DNA from: Ruminococcus flavefaciens
GTDB lineage: Bacteria > Bacillota > Clostridia > Oscillospirales > Ruminococcaceae
Reading direction: 5' to 3'
DNA length: 51,301 nucleotides
Assembly: GCA_002309635.1 (NCBI GenBank)
Contig: DBXO01000035.1
Coordinates: 1 to 51,301, forward strand
Both the position numbers and the translations under genes were made by a program. Within the stretch, counting starts at the first letter, position 1, and every line of letters begins with the position of its first letter. The notes beneath the pieces were generated by a model. That model had not been told where the DNA came from. It saw only the letters and a program-made list of their open reading frames with translations, and made no database searches. This document shows positions 41,921 to 49,200 of the stretch, piece by piece.

Positions 41921-43438
41921 TTAAATTTCCGGCAAGCCGGGAATTTCCACTGTGTTTTTTGCGGTTTTCTTTGCTTTCATCTCTTCGGGAAGCTCGATAG
42001 CGTCTATTTCATCGTTATAGGTCCTTGCTTTTTTAGGCATTGCCTGTACTGCGCGGTCCGCCTGAGCCATCATGGAGCCTCTGCGCTGATCCGTCCTTGC
42101 GGCTTCGAGCTCATCTGCATTTGCCTGCATGGTACCGCCCATCATGTTCCTTGCCCTGCTCTTTTCATTGAAAAGCATATTTGAAGCGTCCACCGTCTTA
42201 GTAGAGCCCATATAATCGCGCTTTTTGTACTCGGCCTTGGCCTGAAGCTGACCCATATCGCTGGCGTCGGCGCTTTTCATATACATCCTGTTGAACTTGG
42301 CAGGCTCGTTCTTCTTCAGAGCGCTTGCGTCGACAAGAGGTGTATCGTTCATATAGGGATTGCCCTTCTTCTCAAAGCGCTTCATGCCGTCGATCTCGTC
42401 GCCGCGCTTGCCGAAGAAGTCGTCCGCCGTATCCATTTCCGCATGCTCAGTAGCCTTGCCGCCGTCAAAGAACTCCCAGAAATCATCGGGAACTTCTACC
42501 TTTTCCTTGTCCTCAACAGGAGGAGGAACAGGCTGCGGCTGCTGGAACTGATTTGCAGGAATACCGCCCATATTCGGCACCGGCTGCATTCCCGCCTGAG
42601 GCATAACGCCCTCCTGCGGCTGACCGTACATCATGGGCTGACCGTAAACAGGCATACCGTTCTGATCGTAGCCGATTATCTGCGGCTGATACATCACAGG
42701 CTGTCCGTAGAGGGGCATACCGTTCTGATCGTAGCCAAGAAGCTGGGGCTGATACATCACGGGCTGTCCGTAGATAGGCTGTCCGCTCTGATCGTAGCCT
42801 ATAAGCTGAGGCTGTGCAAGCATAACAGGCTGGCCGTACATCGGCATACCGCTCATCTGCTGACCGCTCTGAGACGTCTGGACACCCTGCATTGCACCCT
42901 GTGGCGCAGGCATCCCCTGCATAGCTCCCTGCGGCGCAGGTATCCCCTGCATGACGCCCTGAGACGCAGGTATCCCCTGCATGCCGCCCTGCGGCGCGGG
43001 TACTCCCTGCATGCCGCCCTGCGGCGCGGGTACTCCCTGCATAACGCCCTGAGGGCGCATGCCGCCTGCGGCGTTCTGCATCTGTGCCTGCCTTACAGCC
43101 TTGGACTGCTCGGGCAGTGTAACTCTGCCTGTGTCCAGCTTGGGAATAAAAGGCTCGTCTATATCATCAAAGCTGCTGAAATCAAACTCCTCGTCCGAAT
43201 CGTTGAGCTCAGCGGCGGTATAAAGGTCTGAAGATGAGTCCCTCGATGGAGTATCGCTGATGGTGAAAGTGCCGCTTCCGAGGGTAAAACCTCCGGAAAC
43301 AGGATCTTCTTCAGAATGATATCCGCCCATATCTACCTGTTCTATGTTAATATCCTGCGGATTTTCCAGATTCGACCCGCACTTAACGCAGAACTTGAAA
43401 CCTGATTCGTTATTGGTTCCGCACTGTGGACATTTCAT
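41921..43438 (-). CDS. zinc-ribbon protein with Gln/Pro/Gly-rich tandem repeats, unknown
   Basis: 505 aa. The zinc ribbon (CPQCGTNN...CVKCG) is at 3-20. An acidic Ser-rich region (~40-100) follows. Six decapeptides G[VGA]MQG[VIM]PAPQ occupy 131-190. About three 21-residue units YGQPVM-YQPQ-L-GYDQNGMP fill 201-275. The C-terminal 200 residues are hydrophilic, Met/Lys/Asp-rich and without membrane helices, so the protein appears cytosolic and largely disordered. AAGGAG fits the ATG at 43438 rather than the in-frame GTG at 43447. It shares the 'zinc ribbon plus GQP repeats' layout with the DUF805 protein, which suggests a common partner or localisation mode. Confidence 0.72.
   Translation of the reverse strand: MKCPQCGTNNESGFKFCVKCGSNLENPQDINIEQVDMGGYHSEEDPVSGGFTLGSGTFTISDTPSRDSSSDLYTAAELNDSDEEFDFSSFDDIDEPFIPKLDTGRVTLPEQSKAVRQAQMQNAAGGMRPQGVMQGVPAPQGGMQGVPAPQGGMQGIPASQGVMQGIPAPQGAMQGMPAPQGAMQGVQTSQSGQQMSGMPMYGQPVMLAQPQLIGYDQSGQPIYGQPVMYQPQLLGYDQNGMPLYGQPVMYQPQIIGYDQNGMPVYGQPMMYGQPQEGVMPQAGMQPVPNMGGIPANQFQQPQPVPPPVEDKEKVEVPDDFWEFFDGGKATEHAEMDTADDFFGKRGDEIDGMKRFEKKGNPYMNDTPLVDASALKKNEPAKFNRMYMKSADASDMGQLQAKAEYKKRDYMGSTKTVDASNMLFNEKSRARNMMGGTMQANADELEAARTDQRRGSMMAQADRAVQAMPKKARTYNDEIDAIELPEEMKAKKTAKNTVEIPGLPEI
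42620..43048 (-). repeat. coding tandem repeats (30-bp x6 and ~63-bp x3)
   Basis: Two consecutive in-frame minisatellites within the zinc-ribbon gene. The 30-bp block (42869-43048) encodes decapeptides and the 63-bp block (42620-42838) encodes the YGQPVM/GYDQNG unit. Unit similarity is high enough for copy-number variation. Confidence 0.88.
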
Positions 43439-43559
43439 AAACATCACTCCTTAAGGCGAAAATACAGAAAAACCGCAGAGCCGGAACACTGGCAGAACGA
43501 CACCGTTAGTCAAGCCGCTCCCCCTGATACAGCTCTGCAATACATACTTTCACATAATT

Positions 43560-43588
43560 ATTATACCATTAACTTATTGTTTTTTCAA
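43560..43588 (-). promoter_or_regulatory. promoter of the zinc-ribbon repeat gene
   Basis: Minus strand: TTGAAA (43588-43583), 17-bp spacer, TATAAT (43565-43560), leaving a ~120-nt leader. Confidence 0.78.
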
Positions 43589-43781
43589 GTAGTTTAATAA
43601 AAGATTGTGCAATACGGTGCTAAAGTACGTCGGCTTTTTGTATAGAATAACGCTATATGTCAGCTTAATAGATAATATGCACTACAGTAGTTTCTCCTCA
43701 TTGTATAAATGCAACAGATAATAAAGGGTTATTGTTATTCATATACCGTGATCTTACAAATATAAACCCCGAAAACTATAT

Positions 43782-43819
43782 TTCAGAATAGGAAAATCTT
43801 CCGATTTTTTGGTTCTGAA
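43782..43819. other. nested inverted repeat in the 540-bp gap before vanY
   Basis: TTCAGAA (43782-43788) and TTCTGAA (43813-43819) enclose AAAATC and GATTTT around loop TTCC. Apart from this and the two promoters, the 43448-43989 gap shows no gene. Confidence 0.5.
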
Positions 43820-43866
43820 GCCGATTTCACGCCATAAGCGGCATATAAGCCGAATTTTCTCCTCGC

Positions 43867-43895
43867 TTGCAATTTTTGTAATTATGTGTTATAAT
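43867..43895 (+). promoter_or_regulatory. promoter of the vanY-like gene
   Basis: TTGCAA (43867-43872), 17-bp spacer, TATAAT (43890-43895). Confidence 0.82.
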
Positions 43896-43989
43896 AGCAG
43901 TGAACGCCCCGATATTCGGATATAAAGAGATAAAAAGAACAAAAGTTGATCGAAATTAGCTGGATACGACAGCAGATTGGAGCAGACGT

Positions 43990-45117
43990 ATGTCTAAAAA
44001 AAGAATAAGCAAGGCAAAAAGTATCAGACACGCAAAGACTACCACCGAGATAGTCATCAGTCTCGTTCTCCTCGGTACCTGCGGCTTTTTTGCAAAGAGT
44101 GCCTTCACCGATGTTACAAAGGTGGAGCAGTCGTCATTTTACGATAACAAGGATATTCCCACAGACAGCATGACACAGAATACCGAGCCTGATCCGGATC
44201 AGATGATTTACGAGTCCCTATCCGTAAATACCACGGACAAGTTCTACGGCGACCTTATACTCGTCAACCGCGATCATCAGTACTTCTACTCAGGCAATGA
44301 GGACCTCGTCAGCATTATCGAAATGAACGAGGAAAACAACCGCAACTGCTTCACAGCCGTTGACAATACCTATACTATCCTCAGACAGGTATACGAGCCT
44401 ATGGCAAGCATGGTACAGGATTTCTATGACAGGACCGGCAACGATACCCTTATAATATACGGTTCGTACCGTACCAAGGATTTCCAGCAGGACCTTTACG
44501 ATCAGGATATTGAAAATACAGGTGAAAGCGATTCCAGCCGGGTTGCGCCTGCAGGTCACAGCGAGCACGAATCAGGACTTGCTTTTGACTTCTCTGATAC
44601 CGTAAACTACGATTATGACGGCAAGGGCGATTTCGAGTGGATAAATACGAACTGCTACAAATACGGTTTTATTGTCCGCTATACAAAGACTAAGGAGAAT
44701 ATCACCAAGTTCGTAGACGAGCCCTGGCACTTCCGCTATGTAGGTATCCCACATGCGCTGTATATGAACTCCCACGACCTTTGTCTCGAGGAATACATCG
44801 ACCTGATACGCCAGCACCCATATGACGGCGAGCATCTTGAATTCTCCGACAGTGAGAATAAAAATGAATATGAGGTATACTTCGTCAAGTCCGACGACGG
44901 TGCCGACAAGACCACTGTTCCCGTTCCTACAGGTACAAGGTATGAGATATCAGGCAATAACGTTGACGGCTTTATAGTTACCGTATATAAGGGGCAGAAA
45001 CCGCTTGTGGAGGAAACTCCCACCAAGGCCTTTGAAGAAGCTCCGGAACTCACTACAGCAGCTGAGGAAAATGAAGAAGACCCGGAAAGCGATTATTCGG
45101 AAGAATATAGTGAATAA
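43990..45117 (+). CDS. VanY-type D-alanyl-D-alanine carboxypeptidase (M15B)
   Basis: 375 aa. One N-terminal transmembrane segment (about 19-37) anchors the enzyme outside the membrane. The zinc-site motifs are SEHESGLAFDF (the SxHxxGxAxD block, ~192) and EPWHFRYVG (~246), typical of M15B enzymes that trim the terminal D-Ala from stem peptides. A C-terminal ~110-residue part (VYFVKSDDGAD onward, ending in Glu/Asp/Ser-rich repeats) is extra. GGAG precedes the ATG. No other van genes are near, so the role is wall maturation rather than glycopeptide resistance. Confidence 0.9.
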   Translation: MSKKRISKAKSIRHAKTTTEIVISLVLLGTCGFFAKSAFTDVTKVEQSSFYDNKDIPTDSMTQNTEPDPDQMIYESLSVNTTDKFYGDLILVNRDHQYFYSGNEDLVSIIEMNEENNRNCFTAVDNTYTILRQVYEPMASMVQDFYDRTGNDTLIIYGSYRTKDFQQDLYDQDIENTGESDSSRVAPAGHSEHESGLAFDFSDTVNYDYDGKGDFEWINTNCYKYGFIVRYTKTKENITKFVDEPWHFRYVGIPHALYMNSHDLCLEEYIDLIRQHPYDGEHLEFSDSENKNEYEVYFVKSDDGADKTTVPVPTGTRYEISGNNVDGFIVTVYKGQKPLVEETPTKAFEEAPELTTAAEENEEDPESDYSEEYSE

Positions 45118-45123
45118 AATATT

Positions 45124-45164
45124 AACAGGCAGATTTGCAAAAAGCATGTCTGCCTTGTTTTTTT
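45124..45164 (+). terminator. terminator of the vanY-like gene
   Basis: AGGCAGA (45127-45133) pairs with TCTGCCT (45149-45155), extended by AC/GT, and is followed by seven T. Confidence 0.8.
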
Positions 45165-45305
45165 GTCCGTTTTAATGCATGATAAACATTTTATATACAT
45201 AAATGTTGATAACAAGCTTCAAAAGAGAGATTTTCTGCTTTTGACTTAAATTTTAAACATCTGATGCAGGGTTTTGCCTGTTTAAGGAAGTTTCTGCGTT
45301 CACAG

Positions 45306-45338
45306 AAGTCCTGACAGAAAAAATGTCTCAGGACTTTT
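45306..45338 (+). terminator. hairpin with terminator features in the 45165-45515 gap
   Basis: AAGTCCTGA (45306-45314) and TCAGGACTT (45328-45336), followed by TT. It lies ~170 bp after the vanY terminator and ~65 bp before the next promoter, so it may end an unrecognised short transcript. Confidence 0.45.
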
Positions 45339-45391
45339 CAGAAGCCGAAATATGACCTGTTAAAGGCAAATTTCAAGGCTTGTCCTACCAC

Positions 45392-45409
45392 TTGTCAATA
45401 ATTTGACAA
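45392..45409. promoter_or_regulatory. Rex-like operator candidate TTGTCAA-TAAT-TTGACAA
   Basis: A perfect inverted repeat with the 7-4-7 layout of Rex sites (family consensus TTGTTAA-N4-TTAACAA or TTGTGAA-N4-TTCACAA). It overlaps the -35 box of the promoter at 45403, so a bound protein would block transcription. Each arm deviates from the usual consensus at one position. Confidence 0.55.
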
Positions 45410-45431
45410 TTATTTGCCTCCATGCTATAAT
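45403..45431 (+). promoter_or_regulatory. consensus promoter of the lipoprotein gene at 45516
   Basis: TTGACA (45403-45408), 17-bp spacer, TATAAT (45426-45431), perfect match. Confidence 0.92.
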
Positions 45432-45515
45432 GCATATGTCAAGAGGTTCAGATGACAATCAATGAGGTTGTAGTGAACTTCTGCGAATGACGTCATGATT
45501 TAGGAGGATTTTATT

Positions 45516-46130
45516 ATGAAAAAGGCATTATGTTTATCAGCAGCTCTTCTTTGTCTCACAGCAGCTCTTGTAAGCTGCGACAGCAAGAAAAAGGACACCA
45601 AGGACAACTACGACGCAACAGCTCAGACAACCGCAGCAGCAAGTGAAAAAACAGACGCAAAGGGCTTTGCAGGCAAATGGCAGTGCAAGGAGACCGAAAT
45701 GGACGGAGAAAAGTCCGACAACCTCTGGGGCGCCGACGCATTTTCGCTTTTCCAGATAGAGATCAAAGACGATAATACAGGTTCGTTCTCATCTTTCATC
45801 TATTCAGGCTTTTTAGGCTCCGATGAACCTATAGACCTGACATGGGATAAGAAGGATGACGACTCCATTATTCTCACGCTTGTTGATCCTGAAGAGGACT
45901 CAACAACTTCAGAAGTTGAAAATACTACCTATGAAAGCGAAGACGAAAAGCTCACGCTTACAAAGGACGGAGATATGATGATCCTCGACATGTCAGACGA
46001 TATGTCATCGTTCAAGGCTTTTCTTGAAAAGGTTGACAGCTTCACTCCCGTTCCTGAAGATATGGAAATGTCATTCAGTGCGTCAAGCGACTTTGACATG
46101 GATCTTACCACAGAGGCTTCAGCAGAATAA
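45516..46130 (+). CDS. putative lipoprotein (paralogue of the gene at 36999)
   Basis: 204 aa. Signal segment with lipobox VSC (Cys about residue 21), then a Lys/Asp/Thr/Ala-rich linker. The mature core carries FAGKWQCKE, GEKSD and SLFQIEI in the same order as the protein at 36999, followed by SIILTLVDPEED and KLTLTKDGDMMIL strands. Strongly acidic. AGGAGG precedes the ATG. Function unknown; the promoter carries a Rex-like palindrome, which raises the idea of redox control. Confidence 0.77.
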   Translation: MKKALCLSAALLCLTAALVSCDSKKKDTKDNYDATAQTTAAASEKTDAKGFAGKWQCKETEMDGEKSDNLWGADAFSLFQIEIKDDNTGSFSSFIYSGFLGSDEPIDLTWDKKDDDSIILTLVDPEEDSTTSEVENTTYESEDEKLTLTKDGDMMILDMSDDMSSFKAFLEKVDSFTPVPEDMEMSFSASSDFDMDLTTEASAE

Positions 46131-46151
46131 AGCTTTTTCATTGTAACGAAG

Positions 46152-46179
46152 GAGCGGCGGGAAGAACCGCCGCTCTTTT
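46152..46179 (+). terminator. terminator of the lipoprotein gene
   Basis: GAGCGGCGG (46152-46160) and CCGCCGCTC (46167-46175), loop GAAGAA, then TTTT. Confidence 0.92.
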
Positions 46180-46193
46180 GCTTTATTTTTTTC

Positions 46194-46222
46194 TTGACAT
46201 TGATAGACTTTTGATGTATAAT
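46194..46222 (+). promoter_or_regulatory. consensus promoter of the tRNA-Thr locus
   Basis: TTGACA (46194-46199), 17-bp spacer, TATAAT (46217-46222). Transcription should start ~40 nt before the degenerate tRNA copy. Confidence 0.9.
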
Positions 46223-46267
46223 AAATATGTTGCGAAGCTGTCGATGCCTGCTTTTACAATATGATCT

Positions 46268-46320
46268 GCTTATTCAGCATAGTTGTCATTGCAGCGCATT
46301 CGTAATGTTCAGGTCTCCCT
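46268..46320 (+). pseudogene. degenerate tRNA-Thr(CGT) copy
   Basis: The 53 bases align without gaps to the first 53 bases of the intact tRNA-Thr that starts 69 bp downstream. About 37 positions match, including the D-loop AGTTG, the CATTCGTAATG anticodon loop and the CAGGTC variable region. The T arm and 3' acceptor strand are absent, and neither acceptor nor D stem can pair properly, so it cannot be a working tRNA. Confidence 0.72.
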
Positions 46321-46336
46321 CTAAAATTTAATAGTC

Positions 46337-46412
46337 GCTTGTGTAGCACAGTTGGTAGTGCAGCTCATTCGTAATGAGCAGGTCGCAGGTTCGAGTCCCG
46401 TCACAAGCTCCA
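46337..46412 (+). tRNA. tRNA-Thr, anticodon CGT
   Basis: 76 nt with encoded CCA. Acceptor stem GCTTGTG/CACAAGC; D arm GCAC-AGTTGGTA-GTGC; anticodon arm GCTCA-TTCGTAA-TGAGC, so the anticodon is CGT (reads ACG). The T arm GCAGG-TTCGAGT-CCCGT has one A-C mismatch. The discriminator is T, as in Bacillus tRNA-Thr. A consensus promoter lies upstream and a terminator downstream. Confidence 0.93.
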
Positions 46413-46445
46413 TATCTATGTTACAATATAGATCCTAAGCCATGA

Positions 46446-46469
46446 ACTCCAGATTTTTCTGGAGTTTTT
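46446..46469 (+). terminator. terminator of the tRNA-Thr transcript
   Basis: ACTCCAGA (46446-46453) and TCTGGAGT (46458-46465), loop TTTT, followed by TTTT. Confidence 0.88.
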
Positions 46470-46798
46470 GCGTATCAATAAACGAAGGAATTTTATATGA
46501 AACCGTAGATCCCAAAGCAGAAAAGCATTTTGAGATTATAAATAAAGGCGATTAAGGATAAAAGTACGGAAAAGCTTAGAAAATAACAAAATACGAATTT
46601 AGAATTTTAAGCCGATTCTAAAACTGATTTTATTGGATACTTACAAATAAATAGCAAGATTTTTTCAATTTAAAGAAAAACTGTTGATATATAAGCCTAT
46701 TTATGTATAGAATTAAATAAGTTATATTATAATGCTTAGTAACCTCAAAAGTATAATTTAGCTCATGCAAAATTAAATCTGCATGAGCTGTTTTTATC
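46470..46798. other. AT-rich gene-free stretch with a possible coding remnant and a hairpin
   Basis: No gene is present. A 31-codon open stretch on the plus strand directly after the terminator reads as plausible protein (ILYETVDPKAEKHFEIINKG, then stop) but has no start of its own. It may be the 3' remnant of a lost gene, or chance. A hairpin AGCTCATGCA/TGCATGAGCT (46760-46789) followed by TTTTT in the plus direction could be a second terminator. Confidence 0.4.
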
Positions 46799-46834
46799 AT
46801 TTCAGCTCCCAGCCGTTATCGCCGTGATATATCA
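46799..46834. repeat. 36-bp direct repeat, copy 1 (remnant of the SDR 3' end)
   Basis: Matches 47950-47985 at 35 of 36 positions. On the minus strand it still encodes the last residues of the SDR protein (YHGDNGWELK, stop), but here it overlaps the 3' end of the serine hydrolase gene, which is read in another frame and takes its final codons from it. Confidence 0.9.
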
Positions 46835-47820
46835 CACACAAATGGCTCAATATATTCCCTGATAAAATCAACTCTGTCCATTACAGTTGGTTTGAAATAT
46901 GAAGCTATCGCTATAACGATATTCTTATCAGGATTGATGTAAATAACATTTCCACTGTTTCCGAGAGCTGCGTAGATTTTCTTTTCTCGGTCTAAAATCC
47001 ACCACAGATAGCCATATTCCATTCCCTGCCAGTTCTGATTTTCAATAGCTCTTGAACGGGACATTTCTTCTATCCAGCCTGAAGAAACAATTCGCTTTCC
47101 ATCATAAACGCCTTTGTTAAGACATAACAGCCCTATCTTAGCCATATCCTCTGCCGACATGCAAAGTCCGTAGCCTGGAGTTCCCAAGTCCTCTGTATCG
47201 CAAAACCATACATTCTCTTTGGGAGTTTTCTCTATGGTAAACTGCTTGTGTTCTTCAGCTGATCTGGCTATGAAGATTTTGTGCGGTTTGATGCCAAGCG
47301 GTTCAAAAAGGTACTTGTTTGCATAGTCCACAGTTTTCGTATTTGTTGCCTTGTACAGTATTCCCGAGAGGATATGCAGACACACGGTTTTATAGTTGAA
47401 TTCTTCTGTCAGACCTTTTTTTCCGCCAAGAAAGTCAAGAGAAGTGTATGTCCAGTTATCGCTTGAGCAAACCTTGCTCCACGGATCTCCTTTACCCTTA
47501 TACGGCGCTCTCATTGTCAGCAGATGCTTGATAGTTACATCGTATATGGTCTTTTCTCCGCGTTTTACCTTATAGTCAGGGAAATAGTCAAGGACTTTAT
47601 CATCAATACTTCTTATATGTCCCTTATCAAGAGCTGTGCCGATAAGCAGCGACATTACGCTTTTTGTAGCGGACATTATGTGTACGCAGTCGTCTTTCTT
47701 ATAGTCATGCCATGTATCGCTGTACACCTTTTTTTCGTCTTTGTAAGCACAGATCTGGCAGATGTTGCTCTCGCTGCCTTTGCTTTCCTCAATATACCTA
47801 TGAAGTTCGTCTTTTGTCAT
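46816..47820 (-). CDS. class C beta-lactamase-like serine hydrolase
   Basis: 334 aa. The SxxK motif is SATKS (Ser50, Lys53), followed by the KVLDYFPDYKV and KHLLTMRA blocks of the family. The usual YxN is replaced by Y-K-T and the C-terminal HxG by NSG, which is common in esterase/peptidase members. No signal peptide, so cytosolic. GGAGGT precedes the ATG at 47820; the frame extends 11 codons upstream without support. Its last seven codons lie inside the 36-bp direct repeat derived from the SDR gene, so the native C terminus may have been replaced. More AT-rich than the core genes. Confidence 0.85.
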   Translation of the reverse strand: MTKDELHRYIEESKGSESNICQICAYKDEKKVYSDTWHDYKKDDCVHIMSATKSVMSLLIGTALDKGHIRSIDDKVLDYFPDYKVKRGEKTIYDVTIKHLLTMRAPYKGKGDPWSKVCSSDNWTYTSLDFLGGKKGLTEEFNYKTVCLHILSGILYKATNTKTVDYANKYLFEPLGIKPHKIFIARSAEEHKQFTIEKTPKENVWFCDTEDLGTPGYGLCMSAEDMAKIGLLCLNKGVYDGKRIVSSGWIEEMSRSRAIENQNWQGMEYGYLWWILDREKKIYAALGNSGNVIYINPDKNIVIAIASYFKPTVMDRVDFIREYIEPFVCDISRR

Positions 47821-47947
47821 AATATACCTCCGAATAGATAGAGTTCTGTACATTCGATCGAAGTTTCATACAGTATCTTTATTGTATCAAGATGAATTTT
47901 TAATGTCAATACTTTTCCCTAAAAACTTTATAAAGAGTGTAAAGTGT

Positions 47948-48649
47948 TTATTTCAGTTCCCAGCCGTTATCGCCGTGATATATCATCAGTTTGGTCATAC
48001 CGCCGTCAATGCAGATATTCTCGCCTGTTATGAAGCCTGCCTTGTCGGAGCAGAGGAACATCACCATATCGGCGATATCCATTGGATTTCCCACACGACC
48101 GCATGGCTGTTGATATGCGTCAGGACCGTCATAGACCTTATAGGACGTATCAATCCAGCCTGGAGAGATAGAGTTCACACGCACCTTTCCTGCAAGGCTT
48201 ACCGCAAGAGCATGAGTGAGCGCAGCTATACCGCCCTTTGCCGCCGTGTAGCTCTCGGTCTGAGGCTGGCTCATACGATCTCGTGAGGACGAAATATTGA
48301 TGATACTGCCGCCCTTGTTGAAGTGAGGAGCGAATAGCTTCGACAGGTAAAACGGTGCAGTCACGCCCACTGACAGCGCGTACTGGAACTCCTCATAGCT
48401 GCACTCGTCAATGCCTTTCATCAGCGGTAGAGCGTTGTTCACGAGGAAGTCGATATGTCTGTGCTCAGCTATTACCTGCTGTGCGAATTTTTCAAGCACG
48501 GTCTTGTCGGAAATATCACCTACGAAGTGATCTCCCTCGACTATGTCGATAACGCATACCGCCGCACCATTTCTGCGGAACTCCTCGGCTATGCACTTGC
48601 CTATTCCATTTGCGCCGCCTGTTACTACGGCTACTTTGTTTTTGAACAT
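47948..48649 (-). CDS. short-chain dehydrogenase/reductase
   Basis: 233 aa classical SDR. NAD(P) motif TGGANGIGK (residues 11-19), LVNNALP, catalytic Ser in NISSSRD, YTAAK (Tyr and Lys of the active site), and the SPGWIDT segment after it. GAGGTG fits the ATG at 48649; a GTG four codons earlier is unlikely. The ribosome site overlaps the stop of the preceding gene, so the two are coupled. The substrate cannot be given. Its last 36 bp are repeated beyond the next gene. Confidence 0.92.
   Translation of the reverse strand: MFKNKVAVVTGGANGIGKCIAEEFRRNGAAVCVIDIVEGDHFVGDISDKTVLEKFAQQVIAEHRHIDFLVNNALPLMKGIDECSYEEFQYALSVGVTAPFYLSKLFAPHFNKGGSIINISSSRDRMSQPQTESYTAAKGGIAALTHALAVSLAGKVRVNSISPGWIDTSYKVYDGPDAYQQPCGRVGNPMDIADMVMFLCSDKAGFITGENICIDGGMTKLMIYHGDNGWELK
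47950..47985. repeat. 36-bp direct repeat, copy 2 (3' end of the SDR gene)
   Basis: The parental copy, in frame within the SDR gene. It lies 1151 bp from copy 1 in the same orientation, bracketing the serine hydrolase gene. Confidence 0.9.
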
Positions 48650-48657
48650 TTCACACC

Positions 48658-49188
48658 TCACTCTTCATTTCGCCATTTATATGTCCTAAGATAATCGTAT
48701 TCATATTTCAGATATTTCCGGGCAATAGAAGCACTACCAGAAAGATACCTGTCATAATTAGATTTGCAAATTTTTAATAGTTTTTTCGCTTCCTTAATTG
48801 CTAATGCAAGCTCATTCTCTTCGTCTAATTTTCCATTTGTAAAGTGTAGCTCATACGCCCTTGTATACTTTAAATAAGATTCAAGAAAATCCGTGCCATT
48901 ATCTGTGCTTCCACAAGCAATTATACAGCTGCCTGTAAAATACACAGGTACTTTACCTGATATTTCTTCGCCTTCCCAAGAATGATAATTTTGTTTAATT
49001 CCGTATAAATGCTTATCTTCAACATAATAAGTAGCGATATACCCACGACAGCAATGGGAACATGGCTCTAAACCATTATCTGGAATATTAAAACTACCAT
49101 GCTCTATTAATTGCTTTCCTTTTTCGACATCTATAAGCACGCATTTTTTGTCATTATAATAGAAATAATCCGGTTTTTGTCCACTCAT
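48658..49188 (-). CDS. unknown protein with a CCRGYIAT motif
   Basis: 176 aa. A cysteine pair in EPCSHCCRGYIATYYVEDKHL (about residue 43) and GSCIIACGS further on suggest metal binding or disulphides; the C-terminal third is a charged helix. The RGYIAT/W-type core recalls uncharacterised proteins often found singly in accessory regions, some of them suspected immunity proteins, but I cannot assign a family. AT-rich with Lys/Tyr/Asn bias compared with the core genome. GAGGAG precedes the ATG. Coupled to the SDR gene. Confidence 0.65.
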   Translation of the reverse strand: MSGQKPDYFYYNDKKCVLIDVEKGKQLIEHGSFNIPDNGLEPCSHCCRGYIATYYVEDKHLYGIKQNYHSWEGEEISGKVPVYFTGSCIIACGSTDNGTDFLESYLKYTRAYELHFTNGKLDEENELALAIKEAKKLLKICKSNYDRYLSGSASIARKYLKYEYDYLRTYKWRNEE

Positions 49189-49200
49189 ACATTCATCTCC

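Noticed and set aside
42620..43048. Repeat array independent of a gene
   Set aside because: Both repeat blocks keep the frame of the zinc-ribbon protein.
43990..45117. Vancomycin-resistance gene cluster
   Set aside because: Only a VanY-type enzyme is present; Ddl keeps the Tyr of D-Ala ligases and there is no vanH/A/X or sensor kinase.
46268..46320. Second functional tRNA
   Set aside because: Stems do not pair and the T arm and CCA end are absent.
46799..47985. Insertion sequence or complete mobile element
   Set aside because: Direct repeats are long and derive from a gene; no transposase, integrase or terminal inverted repeats are present.
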